Positions 1 to 12,702 of a DNA stretch of 64,000 bases are shown here, piece by piece (the stretch's first letter is position 1; every line of letters begins with the position of its first letter). The translations under genes and the position numbers were made by a program. Source of the stretch: Coniochaeta sp. PMI_546 (Eukaryota; Ascomycota; Sordariomycetes; Coniochaetales; Coniochaetaceae); the NCBI GenBank assembly GCA_021432605.1, contig MU271153.1, positions 771,397-835,396 on the forward strand, written 5' to 3'. The notes beneath the pieces are model-generated. The model worked only from the letters and a program-made list of their open reading frames with translations. It did no database searches and was not told the DNA's origin.

Positions 1-2976
1 GAGGTTATCGACAGCAACGGTTCCACGAGTCTATGCAATTGTGAGACGCAAAAAGCCGCAATTGAGACGACAAACAATTGATACCATGGTCATGTGGCCA
101 TCAAGCCCTTACCTCCGGTCTCACGTACATCTTGGCTGCCACATACCCACACCCTTTGAGAGTATCCCACCACTTGGAATCCTTCCACACCTTCGACGCG
201 TCGAGTGTGCGTCGGGTGACACTTTCACCAGAAAGTCCAGTGTGAAGCTACTGCAGACCCCCACGTACTCAGGCACACAGAGCCGCCTCTGCTCAACCAC
301 GGCAAGGTCATTTCACTTTGCCAAAGGTGTCTCGTAAGATTTACCAGGAGCTACTTCAGCTGCATTTCCTATCCATGTATTCGGCCAACATCGAGATTTC
401 GTCACCTTGATGTCGAGTCCCAGGGGACCCGCAATGCGATGCCAGTGAATAAACAATCGTCTCTCATTCTCATTGCACTGAGACCCTTTCGTAGATATCT
501 GACGCTGTAGCGGTACGGCCTGGACTTAGTAAAATGCGTCTAAGCCGAGAGCTTCGTACCCAACCATGTTGGCAATACTCAACACTGAAGGATACTTTCG
601 GACTGGTACTTCTGCTTAAGTCATTGGCTAAGGTTAGAAAGCAGGATTCATCAAGGCTGTTCATAAAGTTGTCAAGTAGCGGTACCGATATCTCTTTGCT
701 GCTGAGCCTCAGCCGTCAACGACACGAAGTTGTCAAGTCCTCCATAATTTAGGTCTTGGACTCTTCTTTTCAGTTCCTCCGCATCGCCCTGTGGTCTGTG
801 GAACAGGGGTCTAGATTGTCTCGAATGATATTCTGGGTAAGAATGGATTGCGCAAAGGCAAAGGGAGGGAAATGACTGTCTCGCAATGGAGCAGAGGGAA
901 GTACCACAGATAGAGGTACTGCCTAACATGAGCTTGTGAAAAATCAAAATCGGAGAACTGACGATCTTGCTAATGTAGAGCTATGATGTTGTCTAGAGGC
1001 ATATAAAACGTGTGTGCACACCGGTCATAGTCTTGACTCCGGGTCGTTTTCTGATGCTTTTCGGGTGACACTTCGCAAAACTTGTCTTTTGTAGTATCTA
1101 GAGAATCGTTGATCAATGATATGCACATGAGTGTCAGGAAAGAATTGGATTTTGTATATTACATCTCCCTGTCTAGTGTGCTCTTGCTGAGCTTCGAAGT
1201 TGTGCATCAGACCTGATACATAGCCACTCTGGGACCTGGTTTTCACGGATTTAATCACCATGTGATAGTGTCAGTATATCAATCAGAGATATTGGAAGAG
1301 GGTGTCAACTCCATTAATCGGCTAACCTTCTAGTTCTGTGATAGATGCAGTGAGACACTGCTCTAGACATACTATATACGTTGGGGAATTTTTAGTACTA
1401 GTACGTGTAATTGTGTGACCTTTTTATGTTCCATCTTAGGGGAGGGAAGGCCGTTATAATATTGCTGTCCATCCTACTCGAACAGATCAAGCAGCCTTAG
1501 GAGCAAATAGTGTCCCGTTCTTATCCGGCCGCGCTTTTCCCGTTGGGGTTGACACAACCTGAGACCGTCACGGTCAGTCCATCTCGAAAGCGCATGTGCG
1601 AGTCTACACCTCTACGCTCTTCTGTGCCTAGTTCGTTTTGAGTTCTGAGATCCCGAGAACTGGACAAGCGCCTGACAAACATCTGAAGCAAGCCGACATG
1701 GTAGGACACTCTGTAACATATACGGGGAGCTAGACCTGCATGAGATCTACCAATATCAGAAATGCCGCATCTGTATGATATGATGGAGCTTCAGAGCCTA
1801 AAGAACGATGCCAAGATATATCTTGCACCTGGGAAGTACGTCCCTTAGTCTAGTTTTAGATAATGTTCTCTTAACAACTGCTTGAGTCTAGGTCAACTCA
1901 CTCCTATCGACGCATACTCGGAGCATACAGACCACCAAGCCTACCAATCTTCCTATCCCCGTCGAATATAGTGAGTTGGTCGGTGTAATGATGTTTCACA
2001 GTTGAACTGCTAGTATCTTTGTTGCCATCCTATGATGGGCATAATTCCGCGTCTCACGATATTAGTGACGCGAGACACTGTCTCTGGAATGATCTCCGGT
2101 CGACCTGCCTGCCAGCCTGCTAGAATTGTATCTTTGGGGTGTACAAAGAACGGGGGTATGAAGAGCGGCGTACGATATGTCACGTCATTACTTGTTTTGC
2201 AATGCTCTCTACCTCGAACTGCCTTCAGACCGTGTGGAATCCTGTACCTTGGATATCAGTTGTAAAATGGGTATACATTGGCGGACTGCTAGTTACCTCA
2301 CGGTGACTCACATCCACACAAGTTCACAGTCATACGCAGCTGTCAGGCTGAGCACCACTATCATTCTCTGTTGACTTCGTCTCCGTTCCTTCTACATAGG
2401 ACATAGTAGGTCTATCGCCTCGCCGAGCGTATCCACAGTGACTAGCATCGTCATACAGGATTTGAACCGCATAGTCTTGCTCTTCAAGACACACAAAAAA
2501 GGCAGTCCATTTGGGCTACCAACAAGTCAGTAGCCGCTTGCAACTGCTGTCGGCAGTCATGCAGACATGGTTTCTTCAGAGAAGAAGACGGACGGCGGAA
2601 CAGTGGAGGGGAACATGTTACTCAGAGCAGAGTACCGCTCTCTCCTCAGCTTGCAAATATTCAATGGCCTTGATATAGACCGATCCATCCAATGTGCGAC
2701 GCGGCAAGGTTGCTGCTATGTTACTGGTGGAGGGGACCCAGGCTTGCGTAAGCTCAGTATCTCTAGCCAATCAGCTTCTCGAGCGCATGGGTGGCTGCCT
2801 ACCCTGTCAACTCCGTCTTCGCACAGTCACTTGCCTTGCTCACCGTGATGCGAACGAAGGATGACGAGTCAAGCGCAGATGCTGGCCATATTTTGGCGCA
2901 TCACGATGAAAGAAATGTGAGCTTGTCACTTAGACACTCACTTCGTCAACTTCTGCCCGAGTAAACACTTGTCAAG
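1..2976. other. Long stretch without a supportable gene
   Basis: Both strands were read in all frames. Only short open stretches occur (none over about 100 codons), with no recognisable motif, no plausible chain of GT-AG exons, no tandem repeat and no tRNA-like cloverleaf that I could see. It may contain the promoter of the secreted-protein gene at 2977 and old gene debris. Confidence 0.6.
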
Positions 2977-4716
2977 ATGGCACGTAGTCATGCGATGCTG
3001 AGCACACTTCTTTTCTGTCTCAGCGGGTGTAGTAGGATCTCGGTCGCATCAGCGCAGGATTCGTCTGCGCCGCTGCCAGATGTCGAAGTCGCAAGTCGCT
3101 CTCCCAACTCATTCCGTATCTTCAACGCTGTCCACTCAGCATTGCGTCAATGGGGATCCTCAGTACAACACAACGGCCTCTCCTTCTTTCCCGTCACCAT
3201 TCCCGAAGGTAACCTCTTCTATCACGGCCGTCATGATACCGAGAGACCAGCCACTTTCGAGTGGCTTGCCTTTGAGATGGAGCACGCGTCACAGTTCGCC
3301 CAATGCTTCGAGTTTGATGAGGACTCTGTCAGCGCATCCAAGCTCAGTAAATGTTTCCAGTTTGGTCAGAGCTTGTCTATGCACGGGAAAGTGTCTACTA
3401 TGGAAGCTCAGATCTATGGGACATCTAAATCAGGCCAAGATAGACTGTTGCCTCTTTCGGATGACCAGCGCACTCTAAGTCATCACGCTGCCGACGAAGA
3501 TGACGACGACGACCACGACGTTAGGCCGCCCAGAGAGCGACCACATCTCCCGCCACAAACTCGGGGTTACTTACAGACCTACCGTGCCGCACGGCCTCTG
3601 AACCTGCTGTACCTCGACGGCATGGCGGCAGCCAAGTGCCAACTCGGCACTCTTGACAGCCAAAACGACATCCTTCTCGACTGGGATGAAAGAAAAGACC
3701 CAATGAGAGACGAGTGGGAGCGTGCAGAGACCCTCTGCAGCCAGGCGCACGACTGGGGATTCGACGGCTACATCCGTATGGAAGCCGGCTTCGAGATCAT
3801 CTACTGCAACTTCAGCTCGGGCGCCGGTCTGGATCTTGTGAGCACGCACGGTAGTCCATGGCGGAACGAGACGCATTCATCGCCAAATAGGCGGGAGTAT
3901 GGCGAGTGGTTTGTCATGGGCGTGTTCGAGTGGATGCGCGCGTCTGCGGCGCGGTATTATGGCCTGCCACGGGGAAGGGCAGAGATTGACTTCAGTGGGA
4001 TGGTTTCCGCCTTCGCTTACGATGTGAATACTACGAACCCGGACACGGGAAGGCCTGAGCTGCCGCGGATCGTGAATGCTACGCTAAGAGACCGGCATGG
4101 AATCCGGGATCGTGTGCGGGAAGTCCTGCAGGCAAGGAAAGGCAAGGCTGCCAAGACGGTTGACTGGCAAGCTGTCGTAGACAACATCGTCACTCGGTTC
4201 TCCGCCAGGCTGTGGTTTCTGTCCGAGGGGCCGCCGTCTTCGAGATCCTTCCGCTCACAGCTCGCTACTCTGCTCTATCCTTTCCTCGACTTCCCCGACG
4301 ACGTAAGCCTCGAAGATATCCTAAAACCGCTAGAACGCTGTACCAAAATACACCTGTCTTCTGTTGCCGAATCTCAAGAATCCTGGACGCCGGAAGACCA
4401 CGCCATCTATGCGGCAATCCACGCCGTGTCGTACTTCATCTGCAACAGCCTCTTCACCATGCGTAAGGAGATCCACACAACAAACGGCACGACATCCGGC
4501 GACGACGATGCCGCTCAACGCGTCCAAGCCCTAGCCGTTGACTTAAGAGCACAGCTAAACTGGACTACGTGGAAGGAGTGTGGCAAGTGTACCACACCGG
4601 AGGAGATGTGCTTCGTGGCCATGTTCCCGAGCGGGGACCCGGAAGACCACTTCACGCCGCGGTGCAAGAATCAGGACGAGATAGGGTTCGGCTATTTCTT
4701 CAGTCCGGGCTGGTGA
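2977..4716 (+). CDS. Conserved secreted fungal protein of unknown function
   Basis: An intronless 579-residue protein. The first roughly 27 residues look like a signal peptide: a short basic start, a hydrophobic core rich in Leu/Phe/Cys/Ser, and an Ala-Ser-Ala type cleavage region. There is no GPI signal or later membrane segment, so it is probably secreted. Around residues 170-185 lies an acidic Asp/Glu/His run followed by an Arg/Pro-rich linker, separating an N-terminal part (residues 40-160) from a larger C-terminal part that contains N-glycosylation-type sequons and a Cys-rich end (CGKC near residue 532). I recognise the general style of a widespread ascomycete secreted family (a conserved segment with 'FYHGRHDTERP') but know no biochemical role for it. 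It is the innermost well-supported gene of the window and codon use looks ordinary. The start at 2977 gives the signal peptide directly, which supports it. Confidence 0.85.
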   Translation: MARSHAMLSTLLFCLSGCSRISVASAQDSSAPLPDVEVASRSPNSFRIFNAVHSALRQWGSSVQHNGLSFFPVTIPEGNLFYHGRHDTERPATFEWLAFEMEHASQFAQCFEFDEDSVSASKLSKCFQFGQSLSMHGKVSTMEAQIYGTSKSGQDRLLPLSDDQRTLSHHAADEDDDDDHDVRPPRERPHLPPQTRGYLQTYRAARPLNLLYLDGMAAAKCQLGTLDSQNDILLDWDERKDPMRDEWERAETLCSQAHDWGFDGYIRMEAGFEIIYCNFSSGAGLDLVSTHGSPWRNETHSSPNRREYGEWFVMGVFEWMRASAARYYGLPRGRAEIDFSGMVSAFAYDVNTTNPDTGRPELPRIVNATLRDRHGIRDRVREVLQARKGKAAKTVDWQAVVDNIVTRFSARLWFLSEGPPSSRSFRSQLATLLYPFLDFPDDVSLEDILKPLERCTKIHLSSVAESQESWTPEDHAIYAAIHAVSYFICNSLFTMRKEIHTTNGTTSGDDDAAQRVQALAVDLRAQLNWTTWKECGKCTTPEEMCFVAMFPSGDPEDHFTPRCKNQDEIGFGYFFSPGW

Positions 4717-5467
4717 GCTGAAGTCAATTGTTGGACATAGAGCTTGAAGATATGAAATTTTGAAGAGCCATAGTGAGAAGAGGAGCTCTCGGCAGCGGAG
4801 ATGCCGAGCTTCGATACGTTCGCCAGAGTTGCAGTTGTGTGCCAGGGACACCTCCATAAATGTATGGGAGTGATGTTGTTCTGTTGGGAAGTACAGGTGT
4901 TGTAGAACCACATTCTATACTGATGTAGAGTTTCAGCAGTCACTATCACATGTGGGGAGTGTTGAGTATACTTAATGATGTCAACACGCCAGTCATCTCA
5001 ATGGGGTGTGAACTGTCAGCGATTGGCACGTTCGATATCAGTTCTCTATGAAGGACAGAATCTCTACGCCCAGCTTCATATATCGTGAAGCTAGAAAAAA
5101 AAAGTAATCTCTTCGCGCCGTACGATCCTGTAAGGCCGATTGGGAAAAAACCACCCCGCGTTCGCTCATGTGGCTTTGATATAGCAGCGACCAGATTACG
5201 CTAGCGGTTAAGGAGCGATTTCTGGAGCAGAATGCACTTCGTAGTTACTGGTGGGAGTCAAAACCAAAACCACATTGATCCGTGGTAGGAGTCCGCAGCG
5301 TCGGAGACCCCTGCACCTGTGCCGTTGATGCCATTGGGAGGATGATCAAGGCAGTATTTCGGATGATGGTTGATCAGGTGTAGTTCACTTCCCATGTTGC
5401 CTACTCCTACAGTATGTACACCTCTGCTCACTGCTCAACATTTCCCAGTCCTAGATTCGACAATGAA
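4717..5467. other. Intergenic, convergent 3' regions
   Basis: Tail-to-tail gap between the secreted-protein gene and the superoxide dismutase gene. No gene, repeat or RNA is visible, apart from a short A-run near 5094. Confidence 0.6.
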
Positions 5468-6304
5468 TCAAGCCTTCTCGAACCGGCTCGCAACAGTCTT
5501 CCAGTTGATCACATTCCAGATAGCCTCAAAGTACTCGGCCTTGCGATTCTCGTACTGGAGGTAATATGCGTGCTCCCACGCATCAATTCCGAGGAGGGGC
5601 ACAAGCGCGCCGGTGACGGGATCCTGGTTGGCACGGGTGGCGATGCTCAAAGTACCCGTGGTCTTATCCTTTACCAGCCAGGCCCAGCCGGAGCCCTGAA
5701 TGCCGGCCAGGGCTGTGTTCATTTGCTTGCGGAGGGTGTCGAAGGAGCCGAAGTCCTCGGTGATTGATTTCTGTTTTCGCGAGTTGTGAGTTAACGAACA
5801 CTGAAGCAATTGATCATACAACTAAAGATACAGAAAACATACCTTGAGAGCACCGTCCGGCTCGCCGCCACCCTCACGGCTGGCGGGCGCCAGGTTCTCC
5901 CAGAAAAGGGAGTGGTTGATGTGGCCTCCGCCGTGAAAGTTGAGCAACGGAGCAGCAGCGGCGGCCTTGACCGGGTCACCGGCTGCGATGGTGTCCAGCG
6001 CGCTGTTGAGGCCCGTGACATATGTCTGGTGGTGCTTCTTGTGGTGCAGCTCCATGATCTTGCCGGAGATGTAGGGCTCGAGGGCACCATAGTCGTCTAG
6101 AGAGGGACAATATTAGCAGGCAGGCATGGAGACGAGGTATGACGAGGTGGGAAAAGGCTGAAGAGGCATACATGGCAGGTCTGGAAGCGTGGCCTTGCCG
6201 CGGACGAAGCTGGTGCTGGCCATCGCGGCGGCGGGCTTCATGCTACCGGCACGAAGAGCTCCCCGGAGGGCTGGGGCGGCTGAGCGGAGGAGCGTGGTCG
6301 ACAT
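5468..6304 (-). CDS. sod2: Mitochondrial manganese superoxide dismutase
   Basis: Spliced minus-strand gene with exons 6304-6172, 6096-5843 and 5770-5468. The introns (GTATGC...CTAG and GTATGT...ACAG) restore one frame of 229 residues, the usual length for fungal Mn-SOD. It converts superoxide to hydrogen peroxide and oxygen in the mitochondrial matrix. The first roughly 35 residues are Arg/Ala/Ser-rich without acidic residues, a mitochondrial presequence. The family hallmarks are present: the HHKKHH stretch with the first metal His, the second metal His in [10 protein letters not shown], and the metal ligands Asp and His in the DAWEHAYY signature near residue 190. The start ATG at 6304 is the only one preceding the presequence. 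It is head-to-head with PSF3 across about 430 bases. It is a core gene, not part of the metabolite cluster. Confidence 0.97.
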
Positions 6305-6733
6305 TGTGTTGCTGATGTCTGGTGGTTTTCGATGCTTTTTGTCGCTGTCGAATTAGCAATCAATTGACGGTGTGAAGGTGGACTAAAGCACGTTGAACCG
6401 ACCTATAAATGTTTCAAATGTCAATTGGCAGGTCGATTCCAAGTTGCAGGTTATCTCGAAGCTGGAACTTTCGGCTGGAAAGGACGGAAGCTTCGCGAGC
6501 CGCTATCGCCGGCGTAGATCGAGATCCTCTATCGTCATCCCGAGCTCATGCTGTGGCTTGACACTAGTGCCCCCACATGAGCTCTTCTTGTGGCTTGCCG
6601 CCTGCAGCTTTGCGCCACAGCCGCGTCTCCCACCGCGTCCACCACCGCGTCTATCATCGAATCTTTTGTGTTCACACTTGAAGCCCAGAACCACGACGAC
6701 GTCTGAATATAGGGCTATCTCTCGTCCGCAACC
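6305..6733. promoter_or_regulatory. Divergent promoter region of sod2 and psf3
   Basis: The 429 bases between two head-to-head core genes. No coding segment is recognised, and it must hold both promoters and 5' leaders. The pyrimidine-rich stretch at about 6610-6670 precedes the PSF3 start. Confidence 0.55.
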
Positions 6734-7415
6734 ATGTCATACTACGATATAGATGAGATCCTCACCGAAGCAGAGGTTCGTTTGGAGCCCCTCTCGTCTT
6801 CCAAGCATCTCGCATCTCAATCTTGCCCACCAAATCCTGTTTGTCCACTGGTCTAATTGGGTGTCCTAGAAAATCCCCTGCACCTTCCAACTTGACGTCC
6901 CTGAACTTGGGTACCTCGACAACAATCCCTCCGCCCCCCTCAAAGCCGGCACCGAAGTCTCCCTCCCGCTCTGGCTCGCCGAGCTTCTGGCTCTTCCCGC
7001 TCAAGGCACCGACGACGGCCGCGCCTTCGCAACCATCGAGCTCCCGCCCCCGCTTTCAGAAGAGGTCTTCCAAGCTCTGAAGGCCGATCCTCGCGCTGTT
7101 CCCTTGCGAGACCAGTCAGCTCACTACTACAGCCTGGCTACAAGAATGTTGGATTTATTCGACGAGAAGGAGCTGACGGCTGTGTTGAGGAAGACGTTTG
7201 CTGTGCGGGCGGGCGAGATCGCGCTGCATGCTAGAAAGGGAGTTACCGGTGCGGGCGGCGGGACGGCGGAAGACAAGGCGAGCAATCTCGGTGTTGGAGG
7301 CGCGGGAGAGGAGTTTTTGCGCGGACTGGATGAGTGGGAGAGGAAGTTGTTTCGGAAGGCGCATGACGGGTGCAAGGCTGGGAAGGAATGGATGGATAGC
7401 GTGAAGAAACACTGA
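6734..7415 (+). CDS. psf3: GINS DNA-replication complex subunit PSF3
   Basis: Two exons, 6734-6775 and 6870-7415, give 195 residues, the normal fungal PSF3 length. The tiny first exon encodes the typical N-terminus (MSYYDIDEIL) and ends at a GTTCGT donor; the second starts after a CCTAG acceptor with KIPCTF, as in the family. PSF3 joins SLD5, PSF1 and PSF2 in the GINS tetramer, which with Cdc45 and MCM2-7 forms the replicative helicase in the nucleus. Visible family features are the GYLDN motif near residue 30, the hydrophobic LPLWLAELL helix near residue 50, and the C-terminal MLDLFDE, RAGEIALHAR and FLRGLDEWER segments. It is an essential single-copy gene and marks this end of the window as ordinary chromosome rather than subtelomere. 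Confidence 0.95.
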
Positions 7416-10183
7416 GAGGAAGGCAACATTGCTTCGGAGGATTCAAGGAGACCCCGGAGACGGCCTTCATGCAATCGTCATTGCTCCACGCCCTGTTGGC
7501 CGGCAGTGGTCTTGCTACGTGCCTCGTTGACAGCACTGTCGACCGGCGAGGCCATATCAGGTTACAGCGCCTGTCAGGGGATGCGTCGAATAACCACCCT
7601 GTCACTGGAGCAGTTCGAGGAAGGCTGTGAGTCACGTGGGCACGCGGCTAATAAGTCAAGCGGCACAAAGTCGACATGAAAGGGCCAGATTCCGGAAATG
7701 TTTGGAGGTCGTCCTGGACCGTATCCTGGCCGTCTCTTCAGCTACGGGGTACGGGTTGCTGTCGAGCTAGACTCACACTCTGATATAGCCTTGAGTCGCT
7801 CACTGATGCGGTCCGGAGACAGCTCCAGATGGTTTATCGATCTGATACCCCGAGCCCAAAGGCTCCAATCGGCGTATCATCACCCCCTGAGAAGGCAAGC
7901 GAACAAAGACCATCGACCAAGCTATCTACCACTACCGTACACGGTATGCTGTAGATTCGCATTATGTTGTGGGCTAGCGGTAGCACATGGGTTCCATCCA
8001 GTCAGCCCACAGATCATGAAAGCAACTCTGTCAGTGCCAGCACCATGGACACGGATTTCCTCCTGCCGGTACTGTTCTGAGTAGGTGAGATCATCTGCCC
8101 GTGTTCCAGTCCGCCGATTACCTTCGCAATGGCAGACGGTCCCATGTCACCTCGTCTCTGTCGCTCCCACCCACAAGTCATTTGTGGAACTAGCGGGTTG
8201 TAACTCTTGCCCCCCTGGATACAGAATATGCAGTGCAACAGCGATTGATGGCCATATGCTGTACGGGCTGTTGCCGAGATGCCCAACTCTGGCACTACGA
8301 GGCTTTCTGTCTTGGAATGTTGGATAGGCCAAATGGACGGCCGCTGCTATGTCAAAGACGGCAGCTGTTTACGAGTGCCAAGCTCGATAGTTGGAGATAA
8401 TTGATAACAGCACCATGGCGGGTCCCATCTGATCTTCACAACCTTGTATCTAGCCAGAGACAACAGAGGCTGTCCGCCCTCGTGGCGATAATATCTGTTA
8501 TAGTATTACGCATTACGCAGCGGCGAATCACGATGGATGATACCCTCCACCGGGGTAGCCGCCAACCACAAATGCCAAGTCCTTCATGATGTTACACCAG
8601 CTTATCGGCAAATGGAGTTTGTTGGACAGGGGATACGCGACATCCCGCTCGAGGTATCGGTTAAGTGGACGAACAAGGGATAGATACAAGACTGCGGTGC
8701 TCCCAAATCCTGCGCCTTGTTCCAGACACACGCTGTATTTCCGAATGGAGAGACCGAGCCGGAATGCCCAGTGATAAGGTTGGAGCAATCTCGTTCCTAG
8801 GCAGCTGACGGGCAGGACGGGCTCCCGTCAATGGCTGCGAATCGCCGCAAACCTGCATCTGACGGTGCGGAGGATCGACAGAGCGACGCGAGACCATCCT
8901 GTTTTGTATATTGCGGGATGCGTTTGGAGCAAGTGCAGGTTCTAGCCAGGTAGCTATCTCGGGACGGGTAGACAAAGTTTGACACATAGTAAAGGCTTCA
9001 GTCTGGGGAAGCAGGGAAGCCGTCAGGGTTCTGTTGCAGGAACAGGTCAAGCCGACACATTCCACTTGTTCTCGACTAATTTAAGTATGTTGGTCGTACT
9101 GTATGTTACCTTACCTTGTCAGCTTGTGGAAATATGAAAGTAAGCGTTTGTCCACTTTCTCGAACCCTTCGATCGCACCTGCTCGATTTGCGACGGATTC
9201 CCGTCGCCACTATTCCAATCGGAGCTTAAACCTGATCACTCGAGCCAATCGGTGGCCAAGCATTGCAGACGTCGGTCGGTCTCGTCCCACCGAGGCTCCA
9301 CCGAGAGCCGATGGCAAACTTAGCGGGCAGGGCGGGGCAGTCCGGCGTAATGCCACAGAAGATGCTTTCTTGATGCTGAAAAGCTCCTTCCCTTTGAGGC
9401 TTTGCCCTCCACCGCCATTGGCTAATTAGCGCTCTGCAACGGCTCTTCTGACGGAGAAAAAGTCTTGGCTTAGATAACCACTTTTAATCGAACTTCGACA
9501 AACGGCAGGCACGCGGCCTTGGGGGGCGTTCTGCTGGTTTTTCTCATTTTTTTCTTTGCCCTTTCCCAAACCCACTGTACCAAATTTTGCTTCTCGTTCA
9601 CTACCTCCTGCAAAGGTACCTAGGTATCCATCGTCAAGCGCAGCTAGACCCAGCCTCATCTGAAGAACGTCCGAGTCGTGATCCATGTCTACCGGGGTGC
9701 CGCTGTTTGATATGCCTTGACCGTAGAAGCCCACGATTCACGTGCCGAAATACTGGAAATGGATAATCAAGACGAAAAATCTAGGTCCAGATGGGAAGCT
9801 GCTACCGCACGGTATCTGTGGCCGTCCCCAACCAGTAAAGTCAAGCACAACCTGTTCCACAACCCCAATCCCATGACAATGGACCAGGACCCAGACCATT
9901 TCTGCCAGTGTGCTTAATGCAACCTTCTTGTGGCACACCATCCCTTACACGTGTGAAGTCCACAGTGATCGGCAACGCGTGGAGAAAATAAAAAGGCGAC
10001 CACAGCGCTCCATCACTCTGAGTCGGTCACTTGGCCTTTGACTCTCGTCTCTGCCCCAAGGACTCAGCAAGGATTCACCTCAGGTTTCACCACCTTTGGG
10101 TACCACCTACCTCACTCAACTGAAGAGGTACCGCGTCGACATCAATCTCCCCGACCGGCTTCCAGGGATCAACAGTCTTCGTG
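7416..10183. other. Long intergenic region, no supportable gene
   Basis: About 2.8 kb between PSF3 and the nucleoside transporter. Open stretches are all short (at most about 130 codons), overlap each other on both strands and show no family motif. The last 600 bases are pyrimidine-rich with several GGTACC words (for example near 9616, 10097 and 10127) and probably contain the transporter promoter and leader. No repeats or transposon ends were recognised. Confidence 0.55.
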
Positions 10184-12143
10184 ATGTCTGACATCAGAGA
10201 GACTCGACGGTCTCACGAGATCCAAGAGGTTCACGCCAGCGATAACAAGGGCCGTGACGAGGGTCCAGAGCTGGCGCCCTATCAGACTCCGGATGCCGAT
10301 CTCGAGTCTGGCGATGCTCGCGAGAAGAAGACTGGCAGTCCTCAGCTTGAGTCCTACAATGACGGCGACAGTCAACAAAGCCGCGTTGGTTCCGTCCGAG
10401 GCGACGACCACGCCAAGTGGCAGTGGAGCGTCACCTACGTCTACCGCCGCTTTAGGCCTCTATTCCATCTCGCCTTCTGGCTCGTGTGGACCGCGTGAGT
10501 GCCTTCATACAATGTGATGTCCCCTCAAGATTGATACGTGTCTCACTCTCGACAGATGGTGGATTCACGGTCTCGTCTATCACCGCTCTGACGGCCTCGG
10601 CTGGCTGAAGCCCTTCCTGCTGTATCTGGCCATCTCCCTCCGCCTCATCACCTTATACATCCCGGTTCGGTATGTCATGGACCCGGCGAAGCTGGTGTGG
10701 CGCCATACTGTCTTCCGTGGCTATTCGATGATCCCCTCCAAACTGCGCCAGCCCCTCGCTGCCTTGGGCACCCTCGCCGTCTTCCTGGTCGGATCCATGG
10801 TTCCCGAAGAGACAGGCGACAACACGCGCGCAAACCGCGCTATCTCCATCTTCGGCCTCATCGTCATGATCGCACTTCTCACATTCACCTCGCGTGATTG
10901 GCGCAGGATCCCCTGGCACACCGTCATCGGCGGTATGCTGACACAGTTCGTCATCGCCGTCTTCGTGCTCCGCACGCACGCTGGCTACGACATCTTCAGC
11001 TTCATCTCCTTCCTAGCGCGCACCCTCCTCGGCTTCGCGCAAGAGGGTACCACGTTCCTCACGGACGCCACGGTCCCCAAGCTGCCCTGGTTCTTTACAG
11101 GCGTCATCCCGCCCATCATCTTCTTCGTCGCCCTGGTCCAGCTTCTGTACCATGTTGGCCTCATTCAGTGGTTCATCGGCAAGTTCGCCGTCTTCTTCTT
11201 CTGGACCCTGCGCGTGTCGGGCGCCGAGGCCGTTGTCGCAGCTGCGACACCCTTCATCGGCCAGGGTGAATCTGCCATGTTGGTGCGCCCTTTTGTGCCC
11301 CACTTGACCCTCGCCGAGCTGCACCAGGTCATGACTTGCGGTTTCGCCACGATTGCTGGTTCCGTGCTGGTAGCCTACATTGGCCTCGGCCTCAACGCGC
11401 AAGCCCTCGTCTCCTCCTGCATCATGTCGATCCCCGCGTCCCTCGCCGTCTCAAAGATCCGCTTCCCGGAGACCGAAGAGACCCTCACGTCCGGCAAGGT
11501 GGTCGTGCCTGAGGACCAGGAGCACAAGTCCGCCAATGCCTTGCACGCATTTGCCAACGGCGCTTGGCTTGGTATCAAGATCGCGGGCATGATTATCGCG
11601 ACCCTGCTCTGCATCATCGCTTTCGTCGGGCTGATCAACGGCTTCCTCGGTTGGTGGGGCAAGTACTTCAACATCGAGAATCCGCCTCTGTCGCTGCAAC
11701 TCATCCTCGGATACATCCTCTACCCCGTTGCATGGTTGCTAGGCGTCCCTGGTGGGGACGTCCGCCGTGTCGGACAGTTGATCGGAGTCAAGATCATTAC
11801 CAACGAGTTCGTCGCCTTCTACTCCCTGGCCAACGATGCCGAATATACGTCGATGAGCGCGCGGTCGAAGCTGATCGCCACCTACGCTTGCTGCGTTAGT
11901 ACCCCATTCCTCTGCCTTTCTTATAACAGAGTACAGATACTGACAATGAACTAGGGGTTCGGCAACTTTGGCTCCCTCGGCACGCAAATTGGCGTGCTCT
12001 CGCAGATCGCGCCCGGTCGTGCCGGCGACGTGTCCCGGGTTGCGCTGTCTGCTCTATTCTCTGGTGTCCTCGCCACGCTGACTTCGGCCAGCGTTGCGGG
12101 CATGCTGTACACAGATGGCATGGGTGACGGTGTCACTGCATAG
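10184..12143 (+). CDS. Concentrative nucleoside transporter (CNT family)
   Basis: Three exons, 10184-10494, 10556-11894 and 11955-12143, join in frame to 612 residues. It is a plasma-membrane H+-coupled importer of nucleosides, like Aspergillus nidulans CntA. The first roughly 80 residues are hydrophilic and charged (cytosolic tail), followed by about 12 hydrophobic segments. Family marks are the gate/core region with GQGES (residues around 360), the preceding EAVVAAATPF, and the C-terminal GFGNFGSLGTQIG motif in the last exon, the fungal version of the GFANFS signature. The ATG at 10184 is chosen because the codon just before it in the same frame is GTG. Codon bias is strong (C-ending codons), suggesting good expression. 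No functional link to the metabolite cluster is expected. Confidence 0.95.
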
Positions 12144-12702
12144 ACATGTTAGGTCCCTGATGTGATCACGACTGTCGAAGTGTTTTAGCCTTGGTCGCAA
12201 GTGTGCGCGTAGTAGTACAGTTATACCCCAATCAACGGTGATTTTAGTTTGACATGATCGACGCATCTGTGATTTTTGTCCTGCAAGTGAAGACTCATGA
12301 TGGATGAGGAACGGCGACCTTGTTGATACCGAAGACTGTGTTCTGAATATAATGGTAGGCCAGAGCCACCGCCTACATGAGACTGAAGGGCAAAGAAACA
12401 GGAGAAAGTTCCGCACGCGAACAAGGGCGTTCTATTCCATCATCGCTGTCCTCTACACCCCCTTCTCATCATACAAAAACTGACACCATTCTTCCCCGTC
12501 CGGCGGCCACCGGCGGTAACCGGCGCGGCTGACCCACAGCACATCCCCGTGCCGTACTGATCAAAACGATATCAAACAACAATAGTGTACAAAACCCCTG
12601 CTTGCTTTGCCTTCTAGAGAGGCCTCGAGGTATCATCCGCAACGCCAAGATCAGCCGCAGAAGCAGAAGAAACAAAGTAATCCCCACAGACGCGCAAGAT
12701 CT
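12144..12702. other. Convergent intergenic region
   Basis: 3' regions of the nucleoside transporter and the convergent gene at 12703-13230. No gene, repeat or RNA recognised. Confidence 0.6.

Noticed and set aside
11013-11402. 129-codon minus-strand frame opposite the nucleoside transporter
   Set aside because: Shadow of a strongly biased coding exon; no independent signal.
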